Below, in pieces: positions 1 to 6,174 of a stretch of DNA of 11,610 nucleotides. Numbering within the stretch: the stretch's first letter is position 1; every line of letters starts with the position of its first letter. This stretch comes from Ruminococcus difficilis (lineage in GTDB: Bacteria; Bacillota_A; Clostridia; Oscillospirales; Acutalibacteraceae), in NCBI RefSeq assembly GCF_016680995.1, contig NZ_JAEQMG010000126.1, positions 1 through 11,610 of the forward strand, in the 5' to 3' direction. The position numbers were made by a program, and so were the translations under genes. Below the pieces are notes generated by a model. The model had not been told where the DNA came from. It was given only the letters and a program-made list of their open reading frames with translations, and ran no database searches.

Positions 1-72
1 GTACTGACCCTCAAACAAATCGATTTTGTGGTCGTTAACGCCCACATAGCGGATGTCTTTGGTAATTTCCAT
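1..72 (-). CDS. FprA-like A-type flavoprotein (flavodiiron protein), 5' part only
   Basis: Only the first 24 codons are in the window; the gene runs leftward off the edge. The ATG is the complement of 70-72, with a GAGGA ribosome binding site (complement of 81-86) 8 bases upstream. The peptide contains VGVNDHKIDLFEGQY, which resembles the N-terminus of clostridial FprA-family A-type flavoproteins (a lactamase-like di-iron domain followed by flavodoxin). Enzymes of this family reduce O2 or NO to water or N2O in the cytoplasm of anaerobes. None of the metal ligands is visible here, so the call rests on the N-terminal signature alone. The neighbouring peroxidase and thioredoxin genes fit an oxygen-defence role. 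Confidence 0.7.
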   Translation of the reverse strand, partial: MEITKDIRYVGVNDHKIDLFEGQY

Positions 73-119
73 AGGGTTTTTCCTCACTTTCATTTTTGAT
101 ATGGATATATATTTCTTAA

Positions 120-148
120 ATTGTAACATAAATTCAAAATGTTTACAA
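120..148 (-). promoter_or_regulatory. Sigma-A-type promoter for the leftward flavodiiron gene
   Basis: Read on the minus strand there is a -35 box TTGTAA (complement of 143-148), a 17-base spacer and a -10 box TACAAT (complement of 120-125). The predicted start lies about 40 bases upstream of the ATG. The match is good but not perfect. Confidence 0.6.
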
Positions 149-280
149 GGTGTTTTTGTGTTTTTTATTCTTTAAAATGCGCCCTTTTGAAAATTTCTGC
201 GTGTTTTACGTGTTCACGGCCGCAGATTTGCGCAGACTTGGCTTAATATGCGAATAAATTCGGGTTTCTCGATTAGACGG
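149..280. other. Divergent intergenic region between two promoters
   Basis: The two divergent genes start 279 bases apart (73-351), and this is the part between their promoters. It holds AT-rich runs and a more GC-rich patch. The patch includes an adjacent 10-base direct repeat differing at one base (221-230 and 231-240, CGCAGATTTG and CGCAGACTTG) and a repeated CGTGTT near 200-214. I see no small gene, no riboswitch and no terminator here. The repeats could be regulator sites but are too short to assign. Confidence 0.35.
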
Positions 281-309
281 TTGATTTTCGCGCGGTTTTA
301 TTGTACAAT
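281..309 (+). promoter_or_regulatory. Sigma-A-type promoter for the 352-909 gene
   Basis: There is a -35 box TTGATT (281-286), a 17-base spacer and a -10 box TACAAT (304-309). The -10 box is embedded in a perfect 12-base palindrome, TATTGTACAATA (299-310), a possible regulator site. The expected 5' leader is about 35 bases and contains the AAGGAGG ribosome binding site. Confidence 0.65.
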
Positions 310-351
310 ATAGATGTAAAAAATGAGAACTATATAAGGAGGAATTGGCAG

Positions 352-909
352 ATGGGACTTTTTGACAGCGTTAACAAATCAGCTCAAAAGCCGTCGGGTT
401 ATTCTTCGGGCGGCAGCCGCACCGAGGAAATCGTTTTTGACCGCCTTCCCGAGAGCTTTGAGGAGTTCATCGCGCTTCCGCAGGCGCGTCTGAAAACGCC
501 GTTCGATACCGCGGCGCTCACGGTGCTCGCGTTCTGCTATTATCCCGAAGACCCCGATTTGTCCCTTTCGATGATCGAGTACCTCAGAGGTCCGCGACCT
601 CTCAGCGGCTACGACAAGAGCTTTATCGTAGACCGTTTCCGCGACGGCGACTATGTTCCGCGATCGTACTTTGAGGGCGCGACTCCGCAGAACGACTACC
701 TGCCCTCGGAGCCGTACCGCGTCCGTGTCAGCGAAAACCCCTATTCCTATCAGAACGAGAACTACGCCACGCTTCATATCCGTTCGGGCGGAGCCGACAG
801 TCCGCGTCAGGTGCAGCTCAGGCTCGCCAAGGACGGCAAGTGGTACCTTTGGGAGCAGTTCATTCTGGTCGGAATCAGACCGCCCGAGAGCACAAATCCG
901 TGGGCGTAG
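352..909 (+). CDS. Uncharacterised conserved protein, probably DUF6935 family
   Basis: This is a 185-residue soluble protein of unknown function. The ATG at 352 is chosen because AAGGAGG (336-342) lies 9 bases upstream; an in-frame TTG at 301 lies inside the promoter and cannot be the start. A short N-terminus (MGLFDSV) and a Ser/Gly-rich linker to about residue 24 precede one compact domain. That domain contains the phrases LPQARLKTPFDTAALTV, RGPRPLSGYDKSF, YVPRSYFEGATP, ENPYSYQNENYATL and KWYLWEQF. They match from memory a family of Firmicutes proteins that I believe Pfam calls DUF6935; the number should be verified. There is no signal peptide, membrane segment or obvious catalytic motif. 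The gene has its own promoter and terminator, so it is probably a single-gene transcript. It sits between the flavodiiron gene and the peroxidase-thioredoxin operon, but the sequence does not show a functional link. Confidence 0.75.
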   Translation: MGLFDSVNKSAQKPSGYSSGGSRTEEIVFDRLPESFEEFIALPQARLKTPFDTAALTVLAFCYYPEDPDLSLSMIEYLRGPRPLSGYDKSFIVDRFRDGDYVPRSYFEGATPQNDYLPSEPYRVRVSENPYSYQNENYATLHIRSGGADSPRQVQLRLAKDGKWYLWEQFILVGIRPPESTNPWA

Positions 910-934
910 CAATACAATTAAACAGCGCAAGTGG

Positions 935-972
935 AGAGGTTTGGCGGTTTCGTCAGACCTCTTGTTTATTTT
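935..972 (+). terminator. Rho-independent terminator after the 352-909 gene
   Basis: An 11-base-pair stem (935-945 with 952-962, AGAGGTTTGGC against GTCAGACCTCT, two G-T pairs) closes a 6-base loop. It is followed by a T-rich stretch (963-972). It lies 25 bases past the stop codon. Confidence 0.65.
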
Positions 973-995
973 ACGAAAATTTTTGCATAATACTA

Positions 996-1024
996 TTGAC
1001 AAATGAAATTAGATTTGATACAAT
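996..1024 (+). promoter_or_regulatory. Strong sigma-A promoter of the peroxidase-thioredoxin operon
   Basis: A perfect -35 box TTGACA (996-1001) is separated by 17 bases from the -10 box TACAAT (1019-1024). Transcription should begin near 1031, about 25 bases before the peroxidase ATG. The -10 box lies inside a 24-base inverted repeat listed separately. Confidence 0.8.
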
Positions 1025-1041
1025 CTAATTGAACACAATTA
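1007..1041. promoter_or_regulatory. Operator-like inverted repeats over the -10 box and start site
   Basis: A perfect inverted repeat AATTAGATT-N6-AATCTAATT spans 1007-1030 and covers the -10 box. A second, overlapping repeat TAATTG-aaca-CAATTA spans 1026-1041 and runs up to the ribosome binding site. Nine perfect pairs centred on a promoter core is what a repressor operator would look like; dimeric MarR/OhrR-type regulators of redox genes bind sites of this general shape. The regulator is not in the window and its family is inference. As RNA, the second repeat could also fold weakly at the 5' end of the transcript. Confidence 0.55.
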
Positions 1042-1055
1042 AAGGAGGCAGAGAA

Positions 1056-1595
1056 ATGGGATTTTACGATTATAAGCTAAAAAAACGCAGAGGCGGCGAG
1101 CTTGACCTCGCGGATTGGCGCGGCAGGGTGGTTCTCGTTGTCAACACCGCCACAGGCTGCGGTTTCACTCCGCAGTATGAGGGCATCGAGGCTCTCTATG
1201 AGAAGTATCACGACAAGGGCTTTGAGGTGCTCGACATTCCCTGCAACCAGTTCGCCAATCAGGCGTCGGGTACGGACGATGAGATCCACGAGTTCTGCAC
1301 CGCGCGGTTCAAAACGCAGTTCGACCAGATGGCGAAGGCTGAGGTAAACGGCGAAAACGAGCTTCCGCTCTACACCTTCCTCAAGGCGCAGGCGCCGACC
1401 GAGGAGGTAAAGGGCGTTAAAAACAAGCTCGCGATGAAGGCGATTGCCAAAATGAGCACGACCGCCAAGGCAGCAGCCGACATAAAGTGGAATTTCACAA
1501 AGTTCCTTGTAGACAGAGAGGGCAGCGTGGTTAAGCGCTACAACCCGACCTGTCCGCCAAAGGATATAGAAGCGGATATCGCAAAGCTGATTTGA
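1056..1595 (+). CDS. Glutathione peroxidase family thiol peroxidase (Cys type, probably thioredoxin dependent)
   Basis: This cytoplasmic enzyme of 179 residues, the usual family length, reduces hydrogen peroxide or organic hydroperoxides. The ATG follows AAAGGAGG (1041-1048) by 7 bases. The peroxidatic residue is Cys35 in NTATGCGFTPQY, so this is a cysteine rather than a selenocysteine enzyme. The other active-site positions are Gln69 (PCNQFANQ) and Trp145-Asn146 (KWNFTKF). Cys81 (EFCTARFK) aligns with the resolving cysteine of thioredoxin-dependent plant and bacterial homologues, and Cys63 is the conserved PCNQF cysteine. The gene lies directly upstream of thioredoxin and thioredoxin reductase genes, which supports thioredoxin, not glutathione, as the reductant. 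It is the first gene of the operon. The gene name gpx or bsaA could apply, but I leave the symbol blank. Confidence 0.93.
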   Translation: MGFYDYKLKKRRGGELDLADWRGRVVLVVNTATGCGFTPQYEGIEALYEKYHDKGFEVLDIPCNQFANQASGTDDEIHEFCTARFKTQFDQMAKAEVNGENELPLYTFLKAQAPTEEVKGVKNKLAMKAIAKMSTTAKAAADIKWNFTKFLVDREGSVVKRYNPTCPPKDIEADIAKLI

Positions 1596-1609
1596 AAGGA
1601 AGGATAAAG

Positions 1610-1915
1610 ATGGCAGTATTGGAAGTTACAGGCGCAACCTTTGAGAAGGAAGTATTACAGTCCGACCGACCGGTTCTCGCGGATTTCTACGCAAACTGGT
1701 GCGGACCGTGCAAAATGCTCAGACCCATACTTGAGGAAATCTCGGACGACAGACAGGACGTAAAGGTCGTTTCGATCAATATCGACGAGGAGGACGAGCT
1801 TGCCGAGCAGTTCGACGTAAGCGCGATCCCGTGCGTTGTGCTGATTAAGGACGGCATGGAGGCAGACAGAAGCGTCGGTCTGAAACCCCGCGAGGCGCTT
1901 GAGGAGCTGCTCTGA
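1610..1915 (+). CDS. trxA: Thioredoxin
   Basis: This 101-residue cytoplasmic disulfide reductase is of normal thioredoxin length. The redox motif is WCGPCK with Cys31 and Cys34, and the cis-proline is Pro74 in SAIPCVV. Asp25, in the ADFYANWC segment, is the usual buried aspartate. The ATG follows AAGGAAGG (1596-1603) and lies 14 bases past the peroxidase stop; the stop overlaps the next start (TGATG at 1913-1917), so the genes are translationally coupled. Unusually, a third cysteine (Cys75) directly follows the cis-proline where most thioredoxins have Thr. It should face the active site and might affect redox behaviour, which is inference. The obvious partners are the flanking peroxidase and reductase. 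The symbol marks the family; other paralogues may exist in the genome. Confidence 0.95.
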   Translation: MAVLEVTGATFEKEVLQSDRPVLADFYANWCGPCKMLRPILEEISDDRQDVKVVSINIDEEDELAEQFDVSAIPCVVLIKDGMEADRSVGLKPREALEELL

Positions 1916-2820
1916 TGTATGATATCATTGTAATAGGCGCGGGACCCGCCGGCATGACCGCCGCGATTTACGCGCGACGGGCGGCAAAGACCGTTCTCGT
2001 CCTCGAGGCGCTCAGCTACGGCGGACAGATAATCAACACCCCCGATATCGAAAACTACCCTGCGGCAGCCCATGTTTCGGGCTTCGACTTCGCAACCGGC
2101 GTTTACAATCAGGCAAAGGAGCTGGGTGCGGAGTTCAAGTTTGAGAAGGCTCTCGAAATTGAGAACAGGGCGGAGGACAAGCTCGTCCGCACCAAGAAGA
2201 ACGAGTATGCCGCAAGGGCGGTGATCATCGCGACGGGCAGCGAGAACCGCAAGTTAGGCGTTGAGAACGAGGATAAGCTCGTCGGCAGAGGAATCTCGTA
2301 CTGCGCGACCTGCGACGGCGCATTTTACCGAAAGAAGAAGGTCGCGGTCGTGGGCGGCGGCAACACAGCCCTTGAGGACGCGCTGTATCTCGCCGAGGTC
2401 GCGGAGAAGGTGTATCTCATTCACCGCCGCGATTCGTTCAGAGGCGAGGAGGCGACAGCCGCGCTTCTGAGAGAGCGCGAAAACGTGGAGCTTGTGCTCA
2501 ACAGCACGGTAAAACAGCTTCACTTTGAGAAGAAGCTGAACGCCGTGACGGTAGCCGGCAAGTCGGGTGCGGAGCGCACTCTGGAGGTCGACGGACTCTT
2601 CGTCGCCGTCGGCAGGATCCCCGAAAACCAAAACTTCGCGTCGGTCATCGAGCTTGACGGCTCGGGCTACGCTGTGGCAGGCGAGGATTGCCGCACCAAG
2701 ACGGAGGGAATCTTCGTAGCCGGCGACAACCGTCAAAAAGAAGTCCGACAGCTCGTGACGGCAGCAGCCGACGGAGCCGTAGCTGCAACGGCGGCGGTAA
2801 ACTATATCAATTCCAAATAA
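1915..2820 (+). CDS. trxB: Thioredoxin reductase (NADPH, low-molecular-weight type)
   Basis: This 301-residue flavoenzyme transfers electrons from NADPH through FAD to thioredoxin. The FAD-binding motif GAGPAG is at 8-13 and a second phosphate-binding loop, GGGNTA, at 147-152. The redox pair is Cys130 and Cys133 in CATCDG. The HRRDSFR stretch (170-176) is the NADPH 2'-phosphate-binding signature of TrxB proteins. The FVAGDN motif near residue 270, followed by RQLVTAAADGAVAA, is the C-terminal FAD signature. The length is slightly short of the usual 305-320. The start overlaps the thioredoxin stop by one base, and no separate strong ribosome binding site is needed. It is the last gene of the operon, followed at once by a terminator. 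Confidence 0.96.
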   Translation: MYDIIVIGAGPAGMTAAIYARRAAKTVLVLEALSYGGQIINTPDIENYPAAAHVSGFDFATGVYNQAKELGAEFKFEKALEIENRAEDKLVRTKKNEYAARAVIIATGSENRKLGVENEDKLVGRGISYCATCDGAFYRKKKVAVVGGGNTALEDALYLAEVAEKVYLIHRRDSFRGEEATAALLRERENVELVLNSTVKQLHFEKKLNAVTVAGKSGAERTLEVDGLFVAVGRIPENQNFASVIELDGSGYAVAGEDCRTKTEGIFVAGDNRQKEVRQLVTAAADGAVAATAAVNYINSK

Positions 2821-2825
2821 ACGGC

Positions 2826-2870
2826 AAAGCAGGAAAGGTCTGATTTTACTCAAGCCTTTCCTGCTTTTTT
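2826..2870 (+). terminator. Rho-independent terminator of the thioredoxin operon
   Basis: A perfect 13-base-pair stem (AAAGCAGGAAAGG at 2826-2838 with its complement ending near 2867) encloses a 16-base loop and runs into a T tract ending at 2870. It lies between two convergent genes. On the opposite strand the stem is followed by a broken T-rich stretch, so it may also stop transcripts from the leftward transporter gene, less efficiently. Confidence 0.9.
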
Positions 2871-2894
2871 ATGATTGGTAATTAGGTTGTTTGG

Positions 2895-4169
2895 TCAAGC
2901 CTCGTCGGTTTCCTCGGCAGGCTTTTCGAGCTTCTTTACCACCACGCGCATAATGCGCTGGTTCTGAACCTCCATCACGGTAAAGCGGAAGCCGTCGGAC
3001 TCAATGCTCTCGCGTTTTTTAGGGATTGTACCTGCGTGCTCCAGAATAAAGCCGCCCACGGTGATCGAATCGCTCTCAAGCGAGCCTTCGTCCACGTTAA
3101 AGAGCGCGAGCATGTCGTCAAGCTCGATGTCGCCGTTGACAAGGAACTCGTCCTTGCCGATTTTGTAGTAGCTGTGCTCGATCTCCTCGTCCTCGTCCCA
3201 GATGTCGCCTACGATCTCCTCAAGCAGATCCTCCATCGTGACGATGCCGAGGGTGCCGCCGTATTCGTCGGTGACGATGGCGATGTGGTTTCTGGTGCGC
3301 TTGAAGTTGCTCAGGATTTTTGAGAGCTGCTGCGACTTGAATACGAAGAACGGCGGCTGAATGATCTCTTTAAGCTCGGGAGCCTTGCCGTCGGCGAGGG
3401 ATTCAAGGTAGTCGCGCGTGTGCAGAATGCCGACGATGTTGTCGATGGTCTCCTCGTAAACGGGAATGCGCGAGTAGCGGTTCTCGATGATGATGTCCTT
3501 GATTTTCTGCTGCGAGTCCTCGATGTTGATGAAAACGACGTCGACGCGCGGCGTGAGGATCTCCTCGGCGGTGGTTTCGTCAAAGTCCAGCGCCGAGCGA
3601 ACCATCTCGCTTTCGCTCTCCTCGAGCACGCCTTCCTCCTCGATGCTCTCAACTATGTATTTCAGCTCGTTCTCGGTGACTGACGGGGCGTCCTCGCTTT
3701 TGCCCGCGATTTTCAGCGCGAGCGAGCGCAGCTTCATAAAGATGAAAACAAGCGGCGTGAGCACGATGGTGAGGAATTTCAGAAATCCCGCGGTCTTAGC
3801 GGAAAAGTCGTCGCAGTGCTCCTTGGCAAGACACTTGGGGATGACCTCGCCGAAGGTCAGAACGAGCAGGGTGGTCGCTCCCGTCGCGATAGCGGAGCCT
3901 ATGTCGCCGAAAAGCCGCAGACAGAGCACCGTCGCGATAGACGAGCAGCCGAGGTTTACAATATTATTGCAAATTAATATAGCTGTCAGGGCGTTGTCGA
4001 AGTGCTCGATAATGTAGAGCACATTTACCGCGCCTTTGTCGCCGCTTTCGACCGCATGCTGAACGCGAATGCGGTTTACAAAGGAAAACGCGGTTTCGGT
4101 CGCCGAAAAGAATGCCGATAAAAGCACGAGCAGACCGATGACGACGCCCATTATTATGTTGGAATCCAA
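2895..4169 (-). CDS. CNNM/CorC-family (hemolysin C-like) membrane transporter with CBS pair
   Basis: This 424-residue inner-membrane protein has the standard three-part layout. An N-terminal CNNM (DUF21) domain (about 1-180) has hydrophobic segments near 5-23, 58-80, 85-108 and 130-150, and the family phrases [17 protein letters not shown] and GEVIPK. Two CBS domains follow: about 205-265, with [19 protein letters not shown], and about 270-340, with [23 protein letters not shown] CorC_HlyC domain (about 350-415) closes the protein. Characterised relatives (Bacillus and Staphylococcus MpfA, CorC) export Mg2+ or confer Mg2+ resistance, with nucleotides sensed by the CBS pair; cation export is therefore likely, not shown. 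The start is TTG at 4169, supported by GGAG (complement of 4179-4182) 9 bases upstream; the next in-frame ATG has no such site. No partner gene is adjacent. Confidence 0.92.
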   Translation of the reverse strand: MDSNIIMGVVIGLLVLLSAFFSATETAFSFVNRIRVQHAVESGDKGAVNVLYIIEHFDNALTAILICNNIVNLGCSSIATVLCLRLFGDIGSAIATGATTLLVLTFGEVIPKCLAKEHCDDFSAKTAGFLKFLTIVLTPLVFIFMKLRSLALKIAGKSEDAPSVTENELKYIVESIEEEGVLEESESEMVRSALDFDETTAEEILTPRVDVVFINIEDSQQKIKDIIIENRYSRIPVYEETIDNIVGILHTRDYLESLADGKAPELKEIIQPPFFVFKSQQLSKILSNFKRTRNHIAIVTDEYGGTLGIVTMEDLLEEIVGDIWDEDEEIEHSYYKIGKDEFLVNGDIELDDMLALFNVDEGSLESDSITVGGFILEHAGTIPKKRESIESDGFRFTVMEVQNQRIMRVVVKKLEKPAEETDEA

Positions 4170-4193
4170 AGAAACTCACTCCAAGATAGTATA

Positions 4194-4223
4194 ATTACAA
4201 TAATAGTACAATAATTCTGTAAA
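4194..4223 (-). promoter_or_regulatory. Weak candidate promoter for the leftward transporter gene
   Basis: On the minus strand a TTTACA box (complement of 4218-4223) lies 18 bases from TGTAAT (complement of 4194-4199), about 25 bases upstream of the TTG start. The surroundings are so AT-rich that other pairings are possible, so this is only a suggestion. Confidence 0.25.
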
Positions 4224-4236
4224 ATAATTATTATTT
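4222..4236. promoter_or_regulatory. Candidate Fur/PerR-like 7-1-7 inverted repeat
   Basis: AAATAAT-T-ATTATTT is a perfect 7-1-7 inverted repeat in the divergent gap between the transporter and tepA. Its core, ATAAT-N-ATTAT, matches the core shared by Fur (TGATAAT-N-ATTATCA) and PerR (TTATAAT-N-ATTATAA) boxes, but the outer two bases of each arm do not. The region is nearly all A and T, so chance is a serious alternative. Confidence 0.25.
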
Positions 4237-4259
4237 ATTAGAAATATAACGTGAAAATC

Positions 4260-4288
4260 TTGAAAAAGATGGCGTTTGATGATATAAT
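4260..4288 (+). promoter_or_regulatory. Strong extended -10 promoter of the tepA-uppP-ftsK cluster
   Basis: TTGAAA (4260-4265) is followed after 17 bases by a perfect TATAAT (4283-4288). TGA directly before it (4280-4282) forms an extended -10 element. Transcription should start near 4295, leaving a leader of about 75 bases before the tepA ATG. Confidence 0.8.
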
Positions 4289-4300
4289 ACAAAATGGTTT

Positions 4301-4326
4301 CATATCGTTTTCGCGAAAGTCATATG
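4301..4326 (+). promoter_or_regulatory. Imperfect inverted repeat in the tepA leader
   Basis: CATAT (4301-4305) pairs with ATATG (4322-4326) around an inner perfect palindrome TTTCGCGAAA (4309-4318). It sits just after the predicted transcription start. It could be an operator or a small 5' hairpin in the mRNA; no known leader element is recognised. Confidence 0.3.
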
Positions 4327-4370
4327 TATTACCGTCGGCGCTTCGGGAAAAATAAATCCGGAGGTGCGAA

Positions 4371-5099
4371 ATGAACAGAAAGCTTTTGCGAAACGGCGAT
4401 GATGAATTTGTACGCAATCCGGGCGAACAGGAAGCGGAACCGGAGCCTGACGACAGACAGCCGTGTCAGCTGCCGGATACAGGCTCAATGCTCTTTGCGC
4501 ATAAGGACAAAATCATTCATTGCCTGACGATAATCGGTCAGGTAGAGGGTCACTATCTGCTCTCCGACCGCAGCAAAACCACAAAGTACGAGCATATCCT
4601 GCCGCTTCTCGTGTCGATAGCGGAGGACGAGAGAATAGACGGACTGCTGATCCTGCTCAACACCGTCGGCGGCGACGTAGAGGCAGGCTTGGCTATAGCC
4701 GAGGTCATCTCGGGACTGCGCAAGCCCACCGTATCCATCGTTCTCGGCGGAGGGCATTCGATCGGAATACCGTTGGCGGTGGCGGCAAAGCGCAGCTTTA
4801 TCGCAAAGAGCGCGTCAATGACCGTTCATCCCGTGCGCACAACGGGACTTACTCTCGGCGTGCCGCAGACCTTCGAGTATTTCCGCAGGATGCAGGACAG
4901 GATAACGAACTTTGTGGTGGAAAATTCAAATGTCACACCCGAGCGCTACAGCGAGCTTGTGCTCAACACGGGCGAGCTTGTCACCGACGTCGGCACCATT
5001 CTCGACGGAGAGGACGCGGTGCGCGAGGGTCTGATAGACAGCGTCGGCACGGTTTCCGACGCGATAGACGCGCTGTATGAACTGATAATCAGTCAGTAA
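4371..5099 (+). CDS. tepA: TepA-type ClpP-like serine protease
   Basis: This 242-residue protein belongs to the ClpP/crotonase fold. The ATG follows GGAGGTG (4360-4366). Residues 1-45 are acidic and proline-rich, probably disordered. The core carries [12 protein letters not shown] (50-61), TTKYEHI (70-76), [16 protein letters not shown] (96-111), the nucleophile loop GGGHSIG with Ser130, and TVHPVR with His153 as the likely catalytic base. These phrases match Bacillus TepA (YmfB) closely. Family knowledge: TepA was first described as enhancing protein translocation and later as a ClpP-like protease helping to degrade small acid-soluble proteins in spore outgrowth. In B. subtilis it lies just upstream of spoIIIE, the arrangement seen here with uppP in between. 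No signal peptide is present, so it should be cytoplasmic. A spore-forming ancestry is suggested, not proven. Confidence 0.9.
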   Translation: MNRKLLRNGDDEFVRNPGEQEAEPEPDDRQPCQLPDTGSMLFAHKDKIIHCLTIIGQVEGHYLLSDRSKTTKYEHILPLLVSIAEDERIDGLLILLNTVGGDVEAGLAIAEVISGLRKPTVSIVLGGGHSIGIPLAVAAKRSFIAKSASMTVHPVRTTGLTLGVPQTFEYFRRMQDRITNFVVENSNVTPERYSELVLNTGELVTDVGTILDGEDAVREGLIDSVGTVSDAIDALYELIISQ

Positions 5100-5103
5100 A
5101 AAC

Positions 5104-5146
5104 GCAAACGCCGTTACTGCGCAATTTCCGCGGCAGCGGCGCTTGC
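5104..5146 (+). promoter_or_regulatory. Long intercistronic hairpin between tepA and uppP, without T tract
   Basis: Bases 5104-5121 pair with 5129-5146 at 16 of 18 positions (two of them G-T) around a 7-base loop, caatttc. It starts 5 bases after the tepA stop and ends 11 bases before the AGGAGG site of uppP. No T run follows, so it is not a typical intrinsic terminator. An mRNA-stabilising or processing structure that sets different levels of tepA and uppP-ftsK is plausible. Confidence 0.55.
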
Positions 5147-5168
5147 CCGACAAATTAGGAGGTTACAT

Positions 5169-6149
5169 ATGACAATTTTAGACGCGGTGATCCAGGGCAT
5201 CGTTCAGGGTCTTACCGAGTTCCTGCCCGTATCGAGCAGCGGACACCTCGCGATCACCCAGCACGTTCTCGGAGTCAGCGGAGAGAGCAACCTGTTCTTC
5301 GACGTAATGCTTCACATCGGCACGCTTGCTGCGGTAATCGTGTTTTACCACAAGCTCATCGGCAGCCTGATAGTGGAGTTTTTCCGCATGCTCAAGGACA
5401 TTTTCACAGGCAAATTCAGCTGGAAGAACATGAACTACGAGCGCAACCTCATCATGATGCTCATCATCGGACTTCTGCCTCTGGTGCTCATGTTTATCCC
5501 GATTCCCGGCACAGGCATGAAGCTCAAGGATCTTGCGGACGTTTTCTCAGCCTCGCCGGTGCTCATCGTCACCGCAGTTTCGCTGTGCGTAACAAGCGCA
5601 CTGCTGTTTATCGGAATTATCTGCAACAAGCGCAATTCTCAGGTTAGCTTCAAGCACATGAAGGGCAGCTCCGAGGGCGCAAAGGGCAGAGAGAGCTATA
5701 CGGTAGTCGACGCGCTCTGCGTTGGTCTTATGCAGGTAGCCGCGGCGCTTCTGCCGGGTATCTCGCGTTCGGGCTCCACCCTCGCGGTAGGTGAAATGCG
5801 CGGTATCAACAAGCAGAAGGCGCTCGACTACACCTTCGTTCTCGGCACCCCGGCGATCATCGCGGCAGCCGCTCTCGAGGGAGTTGACGTTATCAAAAAT
5901 CCCTCGGCGGCGAATATCGAGCTTGTTCCCACCCTTATCGGCATGGCGGTTTCGGCTGTGGTCGGCTACCTCGCTATCTGGATCTTCAAGTGGTTCCTCA
6001 AGTCCGACAAGATGATTATTTTTGTGATCTACACCGCCGTTGTCGGCGTAGGACTTATCGTAGTTTCCGTCATCGAGATCATGAACGGCACAAACCTCTT
6101 TACCGGCGCTCCCATCGGAAATAACCTGTTCCCGATACCTGTCGCCTGA
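5169..6149 (+). CDS. uppP: Undecaprenyl-diphosphate phosphatase (BacA/UppP)
   Basis: This integral membrane enzyme removes a phosphate from undecaprenyl diphosphate, recycling the lipid carrier for peptidoglycan and other wall polymers; extra copies give bacitracin resistance. The ATG follows AGGAGG (5157-5162) by 6 bases. The two active-site motifs are intact: [18 protein letters not shown] (10-27, with Glu17, Ser24 and His26) and PGISRSG (196-202, with Arg200). About eight hydrophobic segments are present. At 326 residues it is some 50 longer than typical UppP (about 265-280). The extra length lies in hydrophilic loops near 75-95 and 155-182, and in a C-terminal tail after the last membrane segment. 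Only 25 bases separate it from ftsK, so the two are probably cotranscribed. Confidence 0.95.
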   Translation: MTILDAVIQGIVQGLTEFLPVSSSGHLAITQHVLGVSGESNLFFDVMLHIGTLAAVIVFYHKLIGSLIVEFFRMLKDIFTGKFSWKNMNYERNLIMMLIIGLLPLVLMFIPIPGTGMKLKDLADVFSASPVLIVTAVSLCVTSALLFIGIICNKRNSQVSFKHMKGSSEGAKGRESYTVVDALCVGLMQVAAALLPGISRSGSTLAVGEMRGINKQKALDYTFVLGTPAIIAAAALEGVDVIKNPSAANIELVPTLIGMAVSAVVGYLAIWIFKWFLKSDKMIIFVIYTAVVGVGLIVVSVIEIMNGTNLFTGAPIGNNLFPIPVA

Positions 6150-6174
6150 TAAACAAAACATAGGAGTGACAGCT

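Noticed and set aside
221..240. Tandem 10-base repeat in the first intergenic region as a regulatory array
   Set aside because: There are only two imperfect copies, and no known motif is recognised.
379..1002. Long minus-strand ORF (207 codons) over the DUF6935-type gene
   Set aside because: It is antisense to a gene with family-like sequence, a good ribosome binding site, a promoter and a terminator. The open frame is a by-product of GC-rich codon use.
1056..1595. Selenocysteine in the glutathione-peroxidase homologue
   Set aside because: The active-site codon is TGC (Cys35), and there is no in-frame TGA before the end.
6166..6174. GTG at 6166 as the ftsK start
   Set aside because: It overlaps the AGGAG ribosome binding site. 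TTG at 6175 has proper 8-base spacing.
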